From Seriola aureovittata (taxonomy: Eukaryota; Chordata; Actinopteri; Carangiformes; Carangidae): a stretch of 64,000 nucleotides of DNA. Under the pieces are notes generated by a model. It searched no databases. It saw only the letters and a list, made by a program, of their open reading frames with translations, and had not been told where the DNA came from. The position numbers were made by a program, and so were the translations under genes. The DNA is taken from the NCBI RefSeq assembly GCF_021018895.1, contig NC_079385.1, forward strand, positions 1,161,303-1,225,302. The letters run 5' to 3'. This document shows positions 44,211 to 56,394 of the stretch, in pieces; positions within the stretch are counted from its first letter, which is position 1; every line of letters begins with the position of its first letter.

Positions 44211-44750
44211 TTAAAGGTCCATGCTGTATAAACGTAGATGTCCATGTGCTGTTTCCAGAAATAACATTTGAATTAAATGATGTTTGGTCCTCAGAAGAGG
44301 AGGAAGAGAAGAAGCCTAGATACTTCAGCACACCTCTAGGTGCACTCATATGACATTGTGAGGTCAGGGAAAAGTTTATGTGTTGCTAAGCAACAGTCCG
44401 GTACAAGTCCAGCGGCGGAACTATTTGTGTTGGCGTAGCCAAATAAATGATGAAATAAACAAATAGTAATCTGTTGTTGTTCATTACTGTTAAAGAATAA
44501 GGCGCTCGCAGAACTGTTGAATAAAAGACAAATCACACGAGAGGGAGCGATACTGAATATCAGCACAGCTATGATTCGATCATAGTTACTCAACCGCAGA
44601 GTAACCGCCCCCAGACATGCCCCAAGCCCCGCCCACCTGGACCCACCATCCAACCTTGCAGGATTTGGTTTCTCTGAGTGTTCACCTGAAATCTCTCATA
44701 TTTTTTAATTGGATCACTGAGAAAACAGTCGGCCCGTCAGAGATGATTCA
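44211..44750 (-). mobile_element. 'ttaaaggtcc' family, copy C, interrupted
   Basis: It begins ttaaaggtcc (44211). The right part (gccccgcccacctggaccca, ccatccaaccttgca) is the complement of copies A and B. A different repeat occupies about 44360-44598, so the copy is split. Confidence 0.65.
44360..44598 (-). repeat. X-box-bearing dispersed repeat, copy 2, inside copy C
   Basis: This is the reverse complement of much of 31270-31545. The palindrome gttgctaagcaac is at 44382-44394. Confidence 0.65.
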
Positions 44751-45205
44751 ACTGAGCAGTCGAGCCTGAAAGTTACCTAAAGCAAAACACACTGCAGCCA
44801 GTAAACATTAGTCTGCACTATATATTTTCAGAGTTTGATTACACTCAAGGCGCCCTGTAAACATCAGGCCCAGTCCAGGCCTGCAATCACGCTCAACATC
44901 TGCCACCATCTATCAGCAAAGGATTATGGCTCACTGGAGGAGGATTAATTTGTCGCTAATCTTACCTTCACAGTGGGAGAGGGTGGAGATGCACCGCACA
45001 TACACACGCACACACACACACATGCATATATAAAACTTCTTTCTGGCTGTGTGTGTTGCATTGTCATCCTGCACACAACTAAAGTGCTGCAGCTTAATAG
45101 GGATTTAAATGAACAATGCAAGTGGAGTAGAGAAGTAGAGATACAGGTGATTAGCAATGTTGGCACAACTTCATTAAACAAAGCTCAACAAGAACTTGGA
45201 AATGA

Positions 45206-45210
<5 letters not shown>

Positions 45211-45249
<39 letters not shown>
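45211..45249 (+). repeat. (TG)n microsatellite
   Basis: Uninterrupted TG repeats. Confidence 0.97.
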
Positions 45250-45250
<1 letters not shown>

Positions 45251-45837
45251 TATGTCTGTTTGAGTGTGTGTGTATAAAACCAATCAAGTCCAGTGATGAT
45301 TGGCTGTGTGCGTCTCTTCCTGGTTAGAGTGCTCATTTTAATCCCTTTAATGATGATTACTAACATGAAAACAATGCACAAGCAATTTCAGCGTCGTCAG
45401 ACCTCACTTCACCTCAGGCTCACAGTCAGGAAGAGAGAGAGAAGGTCTGATATGTTTCTACTCCACTCAGCTTTGACTGACAGCTGTGCACAGCAGGAAG
45501 CAAGAAGTGTCAATCAGTTGGATGGAATTCACTCTGACACTGTTTTGGAAACTGATAACAGAAAGACATTTTTGAAGGATAATGTTGCACTGCTGTTGTT
45601 ACTGCTGGTCAAAAGTCAAGGAAATAACATTAAATGGTGTTTGGTAAACTGCCAGTGGCGAATAAAGAAACAAAAGAAAACTAGCATCACCTCCTCGTGG
45701 TTGTCTAGCCTCCTCCACTCAGACACTAGTTTGAGGTTACATCCCTGTTTATCCAGAGTCATATAAAATATAAACCATTTGTGGAAAAATTTTTGGAATA
45801 ATGCAAAACCCTAACCCACACCAAAATCTAAATGTTT

Positions 45838-45935
45838 TTACCAAATATGAAGAAATTCCTTCAAGGTGTTATTGAAATCCACGGTGTCCATGAGACTGGG
45901 AGGGACGGACAAGCTAAACACAATATGCCTCCGTC
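45838..45935 (+). repeat. DR1-family repeat fragment, copy 3 (3' part)
   Basis: Blocks atgaagaaattccttcaagg, gggacggacaa and acaatatgcctcc match the 3' part of the family; the DR1 portion is absent. Confidence 0.5.
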
Positions 45936-47137
45936 TCTGACTGCTGCCAGCACAGTCACAAAAACTGAAAAATAATTTTTTAATTTTTTAAATTTCAGGA
46001 CATTCTCAGGGATGAAGCAATTTACAGCTTCTCTGCAGCAGTGGAATTAACTTAAGACAAATCCTACTATTAACAGCTGCACCAACTTCTGTTGATGACT
46101 GACAAACCCTCCGTCTGCACAAATGCAGTGTCGGAACAATCTGCGTCACTACACCCTCTGATGTATCGTCAGGTCGATACTGTACTGCAGGAAGTACAGT
46201 ACTGTGTGTTACCATCAGAAGGCACTTCACAAACGGAGACAGATCTTTATAACCTTTTTAAATCAGGTCTTTCTTTCAGAGAAACTGCAAAGAAAGCAGT
46301 TTCCTCCACCATCAAAAGAAAACGTGGAAATGCCAGGACACTCTGACAGAAAATCATGTCCCCTTCACTTCCCAAAATCCTCTCTTTGTTCCCCTCGCTT
46401 TCATTCTGTGTGAGGTCTCTTTGAACGCAGTCCAGAAAAGAGAAAATCTGTGTTGATAAAAATGTTTATTCATTCATATGAGTCTCCTGCGGTACTTACT
46501 GTGAGCTCAAAGCAGTAAACTTAACAAGCCACACCAAGTACTTTGCTGACTTCTTTCATCCTGGACTTCATCTCTTAGGCTGTGCACCTTATACCCTACT
46601 GCAGGAGATAGGCAGCGAAATGTGCAGCCTGAAATGAATACCTACTGACACTACTCAGGAACTGAGAAAAAGTCCTGTGAATTATATGTTTTGGGTCTTT
46701 TAAAAAAATCAATCGCTCAATTCTACAGTTCTATGAGTTCTGGATGACCAGCAGAGGCATAATGAGTATTTAATATCAACAAAGTCTGATGTGACCCGGG
46801 GTGATGTACAATATGATATATAAGAACTGTCTGTGTCGGTCAAGAAGAATGAAAGAGAAAACAAAATGATCAGTCTCAGTATCAGTGTTTATAAAGACGA
46901 TTTTAAGTAAGGTTACATTTCAAAGGTTCAGATAGCTTCTAGTTTTTGTGTTTCTACCATAATTATGGAAAAACACAATTATTATATTTTAGTGTAACTT
47001 GGTATTTGCTCTGACACTTTATATATTAGTTGATCTGACACTCATAACAATCTGAGCCTGTCAGAAACAAGCACTCCAGTGGATGTACTTTGACGTGGAC
47101 AGCTGCCGCTACATTCAAAAACATGGGAAAATAAGTC

Positions 47138-47517
47138 TTGTTAAGAAGATTGTTCTTCTATTCATTTGGATGCAAAGTTTTTGCAGAAAATACCGAAGAC
47201 TGCTGCATTTACAAAACAAGAGGTTATAATATGTCCTCTGAGCAACTACTTCATCAGGGAAGCCTGGATGCTACAGTGACTCAGTATCGGAAAGTGACCG
47301 GGCCGTGGCTAGCTAGTTAGCATGCTAACTGCAGTAGAAAAAAAGAAGTGATGCAAATTGAGGCAAAAATGGTTTCTTTCCACCTATGGAGACAGCTGTT
47401 GGTGAGTAAAATAATGAAGTTTGATGTTGAATGTTTCTTCTTGACTGGTAAGTAAACAGTTGCTAATGCTAACATTGCTTTGTAGCAGTAGCAAAACTTA
47501 CAAATAGCTCCTTTAAC
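47138..47517 (+). mobile_element. MITE with 'ggagctatttgtaag' ends, copy 1 (3' part)
   Basis: It ends acttacaaatagctccttta, the complement of the start of copy 2. Shared inner blocks include ctgctgcatttacaa-acaag, gatacagtgact-ggtat and gttagcatgctaact-cagtag. Confidence 0.65.
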
Positions 47518-49171
47518 AGAAGATAGAGCTCTGACCGTGACGACTGTGCTATAATCCACTCTTCAGGCTTGCTTCCTGTCAAAATTAATTGTTTATCTTA
47601 TTAAGAAAAATCAGGACCAGTTACCTTGAGAGAACTTTAGTAATCTGAAGCAAACAGTGTTTGACAAGATTAGTTACCTTGGATGAGAAAAATAAGAACT
47701 GACTTCCCTGAATTGCCTTTTCTGCACCTGTTTCCCACACGGCTGCACCTGACTGCATGTATTACCACCATTACTCCTAAACCGCCTGTTAACACTGAAT
47801 GTGTAGTCCCGTGCAAAGTGTATGAGTCACAGATCACTGCGTTATCAGTCAATATGTTCATGCATTGATGTCACCAAGCAAAAGCTCCTGTGATTTCTCC
47901 TCAGCTGTAAAACGAAGTGATTCTAACTCTGCAAGTGCGAATGATAACAGAAGAGGAGAAGCAGAGACTTAATGCAAAACCATCCGAGACAAAGAGAGCA
48001 CCTGGCAGCTTCTAAAATGTCTACATCGTACTACAAGAACTCTTCTAACCCATCAGAGTTGCCACAGGAGCATAAACAAAGCAGTGTCACTCAGACTACA
48101 TCTGCATCACTCTGTCATGGACTCTGATCAATTCAACACGATCCCTGATGCTACAGTACATATGTACACTGATGTTGCACATGTAACCTGAGCCCGATCC
48201 TGATGTGTTTTGTTTTATTCATAGGATCAGGATCATTGTCATTTCTTCAAGCCTCAGTCGACCACAATGCACTGCAGCCACTAGAGTAACGTGTGAGACG
48301 GTTTAACTTGGCGATGAGATAATTTATGCATCCTGAAAACATGTTTAATGAATACAGTCATTACTATGTTAGAATCTTTGGGATACATGATGTTTCTGAG
48401 GAAGAATAACTTAAACATTCACAGCTTCAAGGCCTCCTCCATTAATTAGCACTGTAATTAAAGCTTGATGAGGGGAAATACAGTAATCATTTGGTATTTA
48501 ACAATATTGAGTGAGACGTGCATGGTTTACATTAGGGAATTGACCATTCACAGGTAGATTTGGTGAAAAGGCTGTGGTGTTGGAGGGAGCTCTCTGATGC
48601 AGATCTGTCAGACAACATGAATCACCAGATCAGGACGAGGTGGGGGTGGGGGGGGGGGGGGGTGGTGGTGTTGGCTTGAACGTGTTCCTCAGAGTTAAAA
48701 TGAACGTGTCAGGTTGTAATGTTCATGATATACACCTGCATGAACACGATGTTACTGAGCCAATCGTTGTAAAGCATCCTGCAAATGGCTGGAGCCAATC
48801 AGTCAGTAGAGGTTAAATGCTCTGCCTGAACTAATGCTGCGCTCACTGTGACAGAAACTCAGGACTGATTTCAGAAGTCGGGGGTAGGGGGAGCACAGTG
48901 AAGTGAGGGTCTCTGCATCCAAAATAAAGAAATAGATTTAAAAAAAATACTTAAACTGTGTCAATATGAATTGATTCTTGACCATGTAAATATTGTATCT
49001 GTGATAAATGTTCATTTTGGTTTACTTACTAGTAATTTCTGAAGTATATGACTGTATCCCACAGCTTTAATTTCTTGTTCATGTGGCATTGGGGCATAGC
49101 TCTGGTTCACTTCTTTTAGTGATGGTTTGAGGTGTACGGAAGCACACTGCCTTCACAGAATAAACAAAAAT
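47518..49171. other. Intron 1 DNA, nothing recognised except a G-run
   Basis: A G-rich run is at 48643-48668. No other feature is recognised. Confidence 0.4.
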
Positions 49172-49893
49172 AGACACCTTATCTTGTAATTATGAGAAAA
49201 CATCTCGCAATTGAGAAATGAGAGAAAACATGAGAAAAAATAAGAGATACCGATCTCATAATTATGAAAAAACTGGAAAGGTGCCTCACAGGTCCGGTTT
49301 TCCAGTGTCCATGAAAACTGAATATCGAGTGACACTGGAAAAATGGCTTGTGGCCCCTGATCTCGTAATAACGGTTGCTGGGTATACCGTACTTGCTCAG
49401 TACTTTTGTCCCTATCAGTCATTTACACCCAGAAACATGGGGAAATTGTTATATTTTAAGTCTCGGTCGATTATAAATATAAATACAAGATTATTCAAGT
49501 TATTTAGATGCGCAGTTTTTTCAGAAAATACTAAAGACTGCCTTTAACCAGTTAAACAAAATAAGAAGTCAGTTTTCTCTTAAAGGAGCTATTTGTAAGT
49601 TTGGCTATTGGTACATGAAAAAACTTTAGCACTAACAGCTATTTACTTACCATTCTTGACAAGAGCTTCAGTCATTGCTGCATTTACAAGACAAGAGGTC
49701 CACTCAGCAGCTATACTTTAGGGCAGACTGGAGGATACAGTGACTTGGTATTGGAAAGTGACGAGACTCGCTGACTGGGCCGGGGCTAACTGGTTAGCAT
49801 GCTAACTTCAGTAGAAGAAAAGAAATTATACAAATGGAGATCAGGATCTCGTAATTACGAAATCATTTCCCGTAATTACAAGATCAGGTGTAT
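49172..49893. mobile_element. Composite element with AATTAC-rich inverted ends
   Basis: The left end agacaccttatcttgtaatt and the right end (complement: atacacctgatcttgtaatt) are inverted. Both continue into repeated (t)ctcgtaattacgag-like palindromes. A 'ggagctatttgtaag' MITE copy (49586-49835) lies inside it. Confidence 0.55.
49586..49835 (+). mobile_element. MITE with 'ggagctatttgtaag' ends, copy 2 (5' part)
   Basis: It starts ttaaaggagctatttgtaag and shares inner blocks with copy 1 in the same order. It lacks the 3' inverted end. Confidence 0.6.
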
Positions 49894-50898
49894 ATATTTT
49901 TTTTTTATCCTGTGAATGCAATGCGCTCGCATCGAGATGTCTGTCTCTGAGATTTATATAGATAAACCTAATAGAATTTTTCAATGCCGCAATGGTCTCT
50001 GGAGAATCCACAGATCTCACTGTGAGCTGTTTTCATCAGCACTGTTTCAGAAAGTAGTTCCAATGAGAAGTTTTCACAGGAGCTCAAGTAGGCCTCTGTG
50101 GAGAGACATGATGCTGTTGAATAAGTGCAGCACTGAGAACTGAGTATGTTATTTTTCAATGGTGTGAGCTCACAAACTAAAAACTTTCATTCACCTTCAG
50201 TGTTAGACTGAAATCTCATAACCTAAATAAATAAAACCGAAACTCTCTGGAGACCTCAATCTACTCCTTTGCATGACATCACCACCATCTCCCCACTTCC
50301 ACGTCTGCCTGGATACAGACGGGCCCAGGAACCCTGAGTCATAGCTGCCCGCTCACTGCCTGACTCAACATTCCCCTCTCTAAAAAGGAAAGGAATTCAT
50401 ACCCAGTCGCTTGAAGGTGGGAACCAAGACCACAGATGTTCACTTAACTCTTTCTGGCTCATTCACGACGCCGACAACACACATGTGGTCGGCGCACAGA
50501 AACTGTTCAGCAAAGCATGAATCAGACGGATAGTGGAAACAAGGTCAGCTTTAAATGTGAGAACGATTTTCATCTCCAGACATTATTTACAAGGGAAACA
50601 GCATTCAGATGACTGCATGACATGTAAAACCTAAAAATGGAAATCTTGTCACATCCAGGGGCATTTTATTGGTCCTGGATATGTCACTGCCTTTAAATAA
50701 GGGGCAGCTTTGTAAAGCTGTTATTGAATAAATTAAATAAGCAAACAAAATAAAGTTCTGTTTGGGACCTCCATCATATCACAAGTATTAATACGTGAGA
50801 AGGAGGCCGAGGCCACGTGGACTTAATGGCGCTCAAGGCTTTGATGGATGGCAGGAAGTCCACAAGTGATGACTGTTTATAGTCTGCCCTCCCCTGGG

Positions 50899-50899
<1 letters not shown>

Positions 50900-50936
<37 letters not shown>
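50900..50936 (+). repeat. (CA)n microsatellite
   Basis: Uninterrupted CA repeats. Confidence 0.97.
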
Positions 50937-50940
<4 letters not shown>

Positions 50941-51416
50941 GCATATACAAAGTCTGACTGAGTGGAAATGGAGCAGTGGTGAAATGTGGTCAAGTGTGGG
51001 CCAAATCAGTCTGAAGGTGGCCAAGCGTGGAGAGAGCCAGTCACATGTGAGGGGTTGGCGGGGGCACTGGAGCAGACGCACCGGAGGGGGTCATGAGCAC
51101 GAAGAGAGGGATGGTGGAGACAAGGAGACAAGGAGAGACTTCTGCCTGCCTGGATACAGACGGGCCGACAGGACAGATCAAAATGAACTCAATGAACCCT
51201 CCTCACACACGCCCTGTGGGAGTCACACACACACACATACACACACTCCATCACACATTTCATGCTTTGCACCCTCCACGTCCCCCACACTACACCCTGC
51301 AATGAAGAGTGTGAATGGAAGCGAATATGAACGAAGAAGAAAAGCATGCTGGGATCAGACGGAGGTATCTGATCCCTGAGGCAGGCTGACAAGTTCAGCT
51401 GTCATCCAAAAACCAT

Positions 51417-51417
51417 C

Positions 51418-51452
<35 letters not shown>

Positions 51453-51511
51453 AAAGCAGACAGACAGACACAGAGAGAGAGAGAGACAGACAGACGGACG
51501 GACAGAAAACC

Positions 51512-51576
<65 letters not shown>

Positions 51577-51773
51577 GGTAGGATGACTAACAGACAGACA
51601 GAATAAGCAGGCAGACAGACAGACAGACACAGGGAGAGAGAGACAGACAGATGGACAGACATAAAAGCAGATAGACAGACAGACAGACAAAAAGACAGAC
51701 AGACAGGTAGGAAGACTAACAGACAGACAGAATAAGCAGGCAGACAGACAGACAGACAGACCAGCAGACAGGC
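51417..51773 (+). repeat. (CAGA)n tetranucleotide array with higher-order duplication
   Basis: CAGA units are interrupted by two near-identical stretches containing acaggtaggatgactaacag and cagaataagcaggcagacag (about 51573-51625 and 51703-51755), so a longer segment was duplicated within the array. The Cys/Leu/Ser/Val-rich minus-strand open frames are artefacts. Confidence 0.95.
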
Positions 51774-51876
51774 AGGTGGGTACAGAGGATGTGTTGGGAG
51801 AAGAATCAGTCAGTTAGTGCAGGGCAGCAAAGATGACACTTAATTCTCAACAAACTACAGACTAAAGTGGTTTGGT

Positions 51877-51902
51877 CCCCCCCCCCCCCCCCCCCCCCCC
51901 CC
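51877..51902 (+). repeat. Poly-C tract, 26 bp
   Basis: Uninterrupted C run. Confidence 0.97.
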
Positions 51903-52548
51903 GCCTGCTCTACTGGGTCTCATACATAAAACATCTGAAGTTGAAAAATTTCTCTCAGCTGACGAGCGGTGGTGAGTAATTCATGAGGTTTGAGGCCATG
52001 AGATTCCTTCAAGGAAATAAGGAGAGATATTGAGCAGTAATGATGAGGACATGAGGCGGCTGGATGTGTTCACTCTGTGTGCAGGGAAACACTCAAAAGC
52101 ATAATTAACACATTCATTTCAATAAGGAAGATAATCAATGTGACTGGATAAACTCTTAAAATCACTATTGACTTTATTTATGGTTAAAAAATCAATTATT
52201 TTAACTTTTTACAGAAAAAGTTCAAAATTGAAGCATGAATAAAAATAAGACAGGCGGTGAGTTATTATGAGTCTATATTCTCTGCCTGGACAGCTGTTTG
52301 ATATTATCTTCTCATTAAACATTAATGAGTTTCAGCTTAGATTCCTTTATAAGTGGTATGAAGTGTTTTATATCAGTTACAGCATGTTCATGGAGGAGCA
52401 ACACTGCAGCTACGCTCTGTAATGGTGAGGTTGTTCCTGAAAACAGCAGTACTTTGAGCTAAATGCTAATTTTCAGCATGCTAAAATAACAATGGTAACA
52501 TGCTGCCTCATGGTCTTTCTGCAGATCTTCCTCTGTCACAAAACGCGA

Positions 52549-52904
52549 TGGCTGTGTCTCCATTCAGGAGCCACATCCTTCGAGCACATGGTCTACGAAG
52601 GCCAAACTGAATGAGACGGTCCAGTCCATGGAGGATTTCCTATTTACGCTCAGAGTCCGACGTGTTCTTGTTTTCAAAAGTGATTCCATAGTGATTCATT
52701 GCCGACATGCAATGCATCATGGGATAGTTGGGCTGCAAAGGATCCATCCGTTGGATCTTTTCTCTCCCGGTAAACGAAGGACGTATTTCTCGGCTGCATT
52801 TGAAGGAGGCTTGGAGATGTTACAGCATAGTTGCCGCACCGTGATGCAATCGGTCTTCAAATGCAGCCTTAGAAGGATGCAGCCCCTGAATTGAAACACA
52901 GCCA
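52549..52904. mobile_element. MITE with 33-bp inverted ends, 356 bp
   Basis: The left end tggctgtgtctccattcagg... and the complement of the right end tggctgtgtttcaattcagg... agree at 28 of 33 positions. There is no coding capacity. The ends resemble a widespread fish hAT-type MITE as I recall; no convincing 8-bp duplication was seen. Confidence 0.75.
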
Positions 52905-53612
52905 GTGTAACATCATCTGCTGTAATATTATTGAGCCTGATGTCTTGGAGATTGTTGTCCCCATGACCACATTGCATATTAGTCCTGGCTCGCTTTGTTT
53001 TAGAAAGACATAACCATTCACTGTGTATTTACAATGATTCTCCTCTGTGTCAGCAGAGGGGATGGGACAGACATCTCATCTGGACTTCATGTATCACATC
53101 TGGTATATATCATTTCCATCTGATCGTTCAAGGGATTTGAAGCTCAGCAGTGTGAAACTTTCTTTTAGTGCGTGACATTTTTGTGGATGAACCTTTCCCA
53201 CAAATGAAGCAGAACAGGAAGGCCTTATATGGACAGTTTAAGGGAACTGATTATGCTAATGATCAACTCTGAGGAACACGCACCTTCCCATGAACAGGTG
53301 GTGTTCATCAGGCTGAAATGAGCCATTTAAGACAAGTTTGTGCAGATCAGAGAGTTTGCTGATTCATCCAACTCAGAACAAAGAAGCCTCATGGGAAAAA
53401 TAAAGAGACTCTTAGGTCAAGAATAAAAAAACTGTTGCATGGGCAACTCATCAACCCCAATATTTCATCCTGCTTTGCAGAGGAAAAGTCAGTGGATTAT
53501 TAGAGTCTGTATGATTCATCCTCTGAGGAACATAAATGTGTGGAACAACCAACCTCCATACAGCCATGCTGCTAACATGGATAAAAACTTGATCACCTGT
53601 GTGTGGAGCCTT
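52905..53612. other. Intron 1 DNA, nothing recognised
   Basis: No repeat or coding feature was recognised. Confidence 0.4.
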
Positions 53613-54592
53613 GTTCTTTAAAGGTCCATATAAAGGTAGATGTCCATGTGTAGCTTGATTATAGATCAGTTCATAGATCATCTCAGTTACAGTTATATTA
53701 GAGACCACTGGCAAAAGAATTTTTTTTTCTGAAACACCGAAGCATTTTAGTTTGAATTTGCCTATCTGTGTTGACTGATCATCGACAGTTGCAATTACAG
53801 GAGTTTTTACCAAGCTACAGTTGTACGCTACGCTCCATCAGATAATCAGAAGAGAGGCCCAGGCCCTGTTCAGACCTGGTATTAACATCTGTCTCAGGTG
53901 ATCTGATCACAAGTGTGAGATCTGATCACTCAGACCATGTTCGGAGGTGGTCTGGACCACATGTGTCCACATTCTTTTAGCAGTGTGACCTGGGCCACAT
54001 TGAAGGACCGCCTACTGAACTGACGTCGTCTGCCCTCAGTAGAGTAGGCGTCTGACGTTTCATTAGTTTTCCCACCGTTTCATAATGAACCAAAAATATT
54101 TTACTATTTTAAATGGTTAAAACTTTATTTCATTGTAGAGCTGTGAGCAGAGCAATTATTCGCTCCACCCCTCTGTATCACTCTCCCTCTCTCACTCACA
54201 CACATATAGGCTACACACAAGGACATTGACAACGGACCTGTCTGTCTGATTGGCTAAAAACAACAACACGTACCTGTTTGTTTGTATATGAAGCAGGAAG
54301 TGAGATCTGATCACACGTGGTCACTAGAGACAGATGTGGAGATGCATTTTAAAGCAGGTGTGAACTGATGTACTTAGAGCTGACCACACAGATCACTGAT
54401 CATGTTGATACAGGTCTGAGCAGGACCTCAGAAACCAACACAAACACACCTGTTGTTACTAGAGCCATTGAGAGAAGCCTGAGAGAGGAGATGTAAAACT
54501 ACTTTGAGGTGGTTTTTGGTTCTTAAAACCACAAATATATCTTCTTCAAACACTTCAAATTAAACAAAGAGTAAAAGGGAAATATGGGACAT
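53613..54592 (-). mobile_element. 'ttaaaggtcc' family, copy D, split by a nested element
   Basis: The left end tttaaaggtccatata (about 53618) and the right end atatgggacatttca (54578-54592) are inverted relatives. ggtggtttttggttcttaaa at about 54510 matches the complement of copies A and B. The central 568 bp is a different element. Confidence 0.7.
53861..54428. mobile_element. MITE with 'aggccctgttcagacctg' ends, nested in copy D
   Basis: The left end aggccctgttcagacctggt and the complement of the right end aggtcctgctcagacctgta are inverted repeats of about 25 bp. Inside, gatctgatcac motifs occur repeatedly on both halves. No transposase is present. Confidence 0.75.
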
Positions 54593-54725
54593 TTCACACT
54601 GAAATAGTTTGGCATCAACCAGGAGTCAGTGGACAGCCGAAGAAAGGACGTCCACATCCAGTGGCATTGACTATCCTTGAGCACACACTCTCCAACCACA
54701 TCAAATTCAAAGGGTTAACGATATA

Positions 54726-54785
54726 CAGCGGGGTCCAAAGGTCCGACACCAAGGGAAAGTGGTCTCAGACCTTTGGACCTCACTG
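54726..54785. mobile_element. 60-bp element made only of Tc1-like inverted ends
   Basis: CAGCGGGGTCCAAAGGTCCG begins a 24-bp arm whose complement (ggtctcagacctttggacct...) ends at CACTG 54785. TA dinucleotides flank both ends (54724-54725, 54786-54787). Only about 12 bp separate the arms, so the whole copy is a hairpin. Confidence 0.75.
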
Positions 54786-55514
54786 TAGTTATTATCTTTA
54801 ATCATCTCTTTGGCCTGCAATCATTTCCCAAAAGCAGGGGTCACATTGTTCACACAGCAGAGATGTAATTATGGAATGAGACTCTGCAGATTATTCTCTT
54901 TGCATATTCAACAGAAGGTCACAGTCAGACTTCAGGTGAGAAATCTGTTCTTCACACTCAGAATATTAATGAATAAACTCTGTACTGTCCTGGGTTGAGT
55001 TTTTTTCCCACCAGTATTTAGAAAAACTAAACTCTTTTTCCTGAAGTTTGCTGTGAGGCAGAGAGCCTGCTGGAATCATAGAAATACAGCTTCTACAATT
55101 ACATGACATTCAGCTGCTCGTCTATATTGTGTCTGGGGAGTTGAACAGTTTCATTCAAAAGCTTTCATTCCTGAAAATCACCAACCCACAGTAAGGAGGC
55201 TGAGGATCAAAACCACAGAGGCCTATAATAGATGTTAAAAATAGATTTGAATATTACAGTGTCCTGGGTTTGTTTGGAGAGGCGGAGAAGTGCCACATGA
55301 AGACGGATGAGTTAGACGCAGCAGCTCCACCACACAAAAGCAGAGGAAGAGAGAGGATGGAGGAAGTGGACGTGAAATGATTCTTGAATAGATGAGTTAT
55401 CAATTCAAGCTGAACATAAGGAGTGACTGCAGCTCTGCCCGTGGCATTAAGCTCAAAAGAAGAAGAAGAGGAAGAATGAGGCCTTGGTGGAGCGATGCCC
55501 CAGCTGCTGCAGGC

Positions 55515-55556
55515 GAGGGAGGGAGGGAGGGAGGGAGGGAGGGAGGGTGGGAGGGA
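55515..55556 (+). repeat. (GGGA)n tract
   Basis: GGGA units with one GGGT; quadruplex potential. Confidence 0.95.
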
Positions 55557-56340
55557 CGGCCGAGTTCAGAGAGGTCAGCTCCCGCACACTCTGAGAACAG
55601 ACCCCTCACACTCTGATAGATGATCAGTGTGTGCTGGTCCACACACTTCAGCTCTTTTTACGATGAAGTGTTGTGTTTGTGTCAGTCTGTCTGTCTCACT
55701 CATTAACATGCTGTATCACAGTTGTTTGATTTATACATATACACTTTCTCTGTAATATGTTGATCAAAGCCACACATCTCATGGCTCTCTGGTGTGGCTG
55801 AAGTTAAACCCATGTTCTGAGGTAAGCTGTGTTACTGTCTCATGGTGCAGAGAGAGTGCAGCTCAACCAAAGAAGTGTAGCTCAGGTCATCTCTGATCAG
55901 AGATGAACACTTATATCAGTTTCTAATTCTTACATTTTTTGTCCACTTCATTCTCATTTTAAATGGATTGAATTCACTTTTTGCCTTCAATCAAAAAAAA
56001 TGAAGCATAATAATAAACAGAAAACATTTTTAAAAGATTTTTGCAAATTCATCTCTGGCAAATTCAATGGATTGGACATGATTTAGAAAGGCAGGTCAGC
56101 TTGTCACGACCTGGCAATAAAGGCCACGACTAAAAGGAGAGAAACAGGATGAAGGCAAAATAAATAAACAAATAAAAAAATAGTAGAGTTAACATAAAAA
56201 GAACTAAGGAAACCATGGGATGTGATCATCAGTAAAGTCAGTAATGTGCGTGCATGTGTGCATGAGTGCTGTGTATAAAGTGTGAGAAGATGTTGACTGA
56301 ATGAACACAACACTACAAATGCACCAAGGAGTCGAGGTAC

Positions 56341-56355
56341 AGAGAGAGAGAGAAA

Positions 56356-56390
<35 letters not shown>
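56341..56390 (+). repeat. (GA)n tract, interrupted
   Basis: GA repeats with an AAGAGGG interruption. Confidence 0.95.

Positions 56391-56394
<4 letters not shown>

Larger units (their letters stand above)
44751..47130. other. Intron 1 DNA with a GT microsatellite and a repeat fragment
   Basis: (GT)n lies at 45211-45249. A fragment of the DR1-bearing family lies at 45838-45935, and a 9-bp-arm hairpin (tactgtact/agtacagta) at 46178-46201. The 157-residue open frame at 45293-45766 has no recognisable features and is not called a gene. Confidence 0.4.
49894..52548. other. Intron 1 DNA with simple repeats
   Basis: It contains (CA)n at 50900-50936, a CAGA array at 51417-51773 and poly-C at 51877-51902. 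Nothing else is recognised. Confidence 0.45.

Noticed and set aside
45293..45766. 157-residue open frame as a possible novel gene
   Set aside because: There is no recognisable domain, no splice context and no support from composition; it is within inferred chst11 intron 1.
51355..51690. Cys/Leu/Ser/Val-rich minus-strand open frames
   Set aside because: They are translations of the CAGA array.
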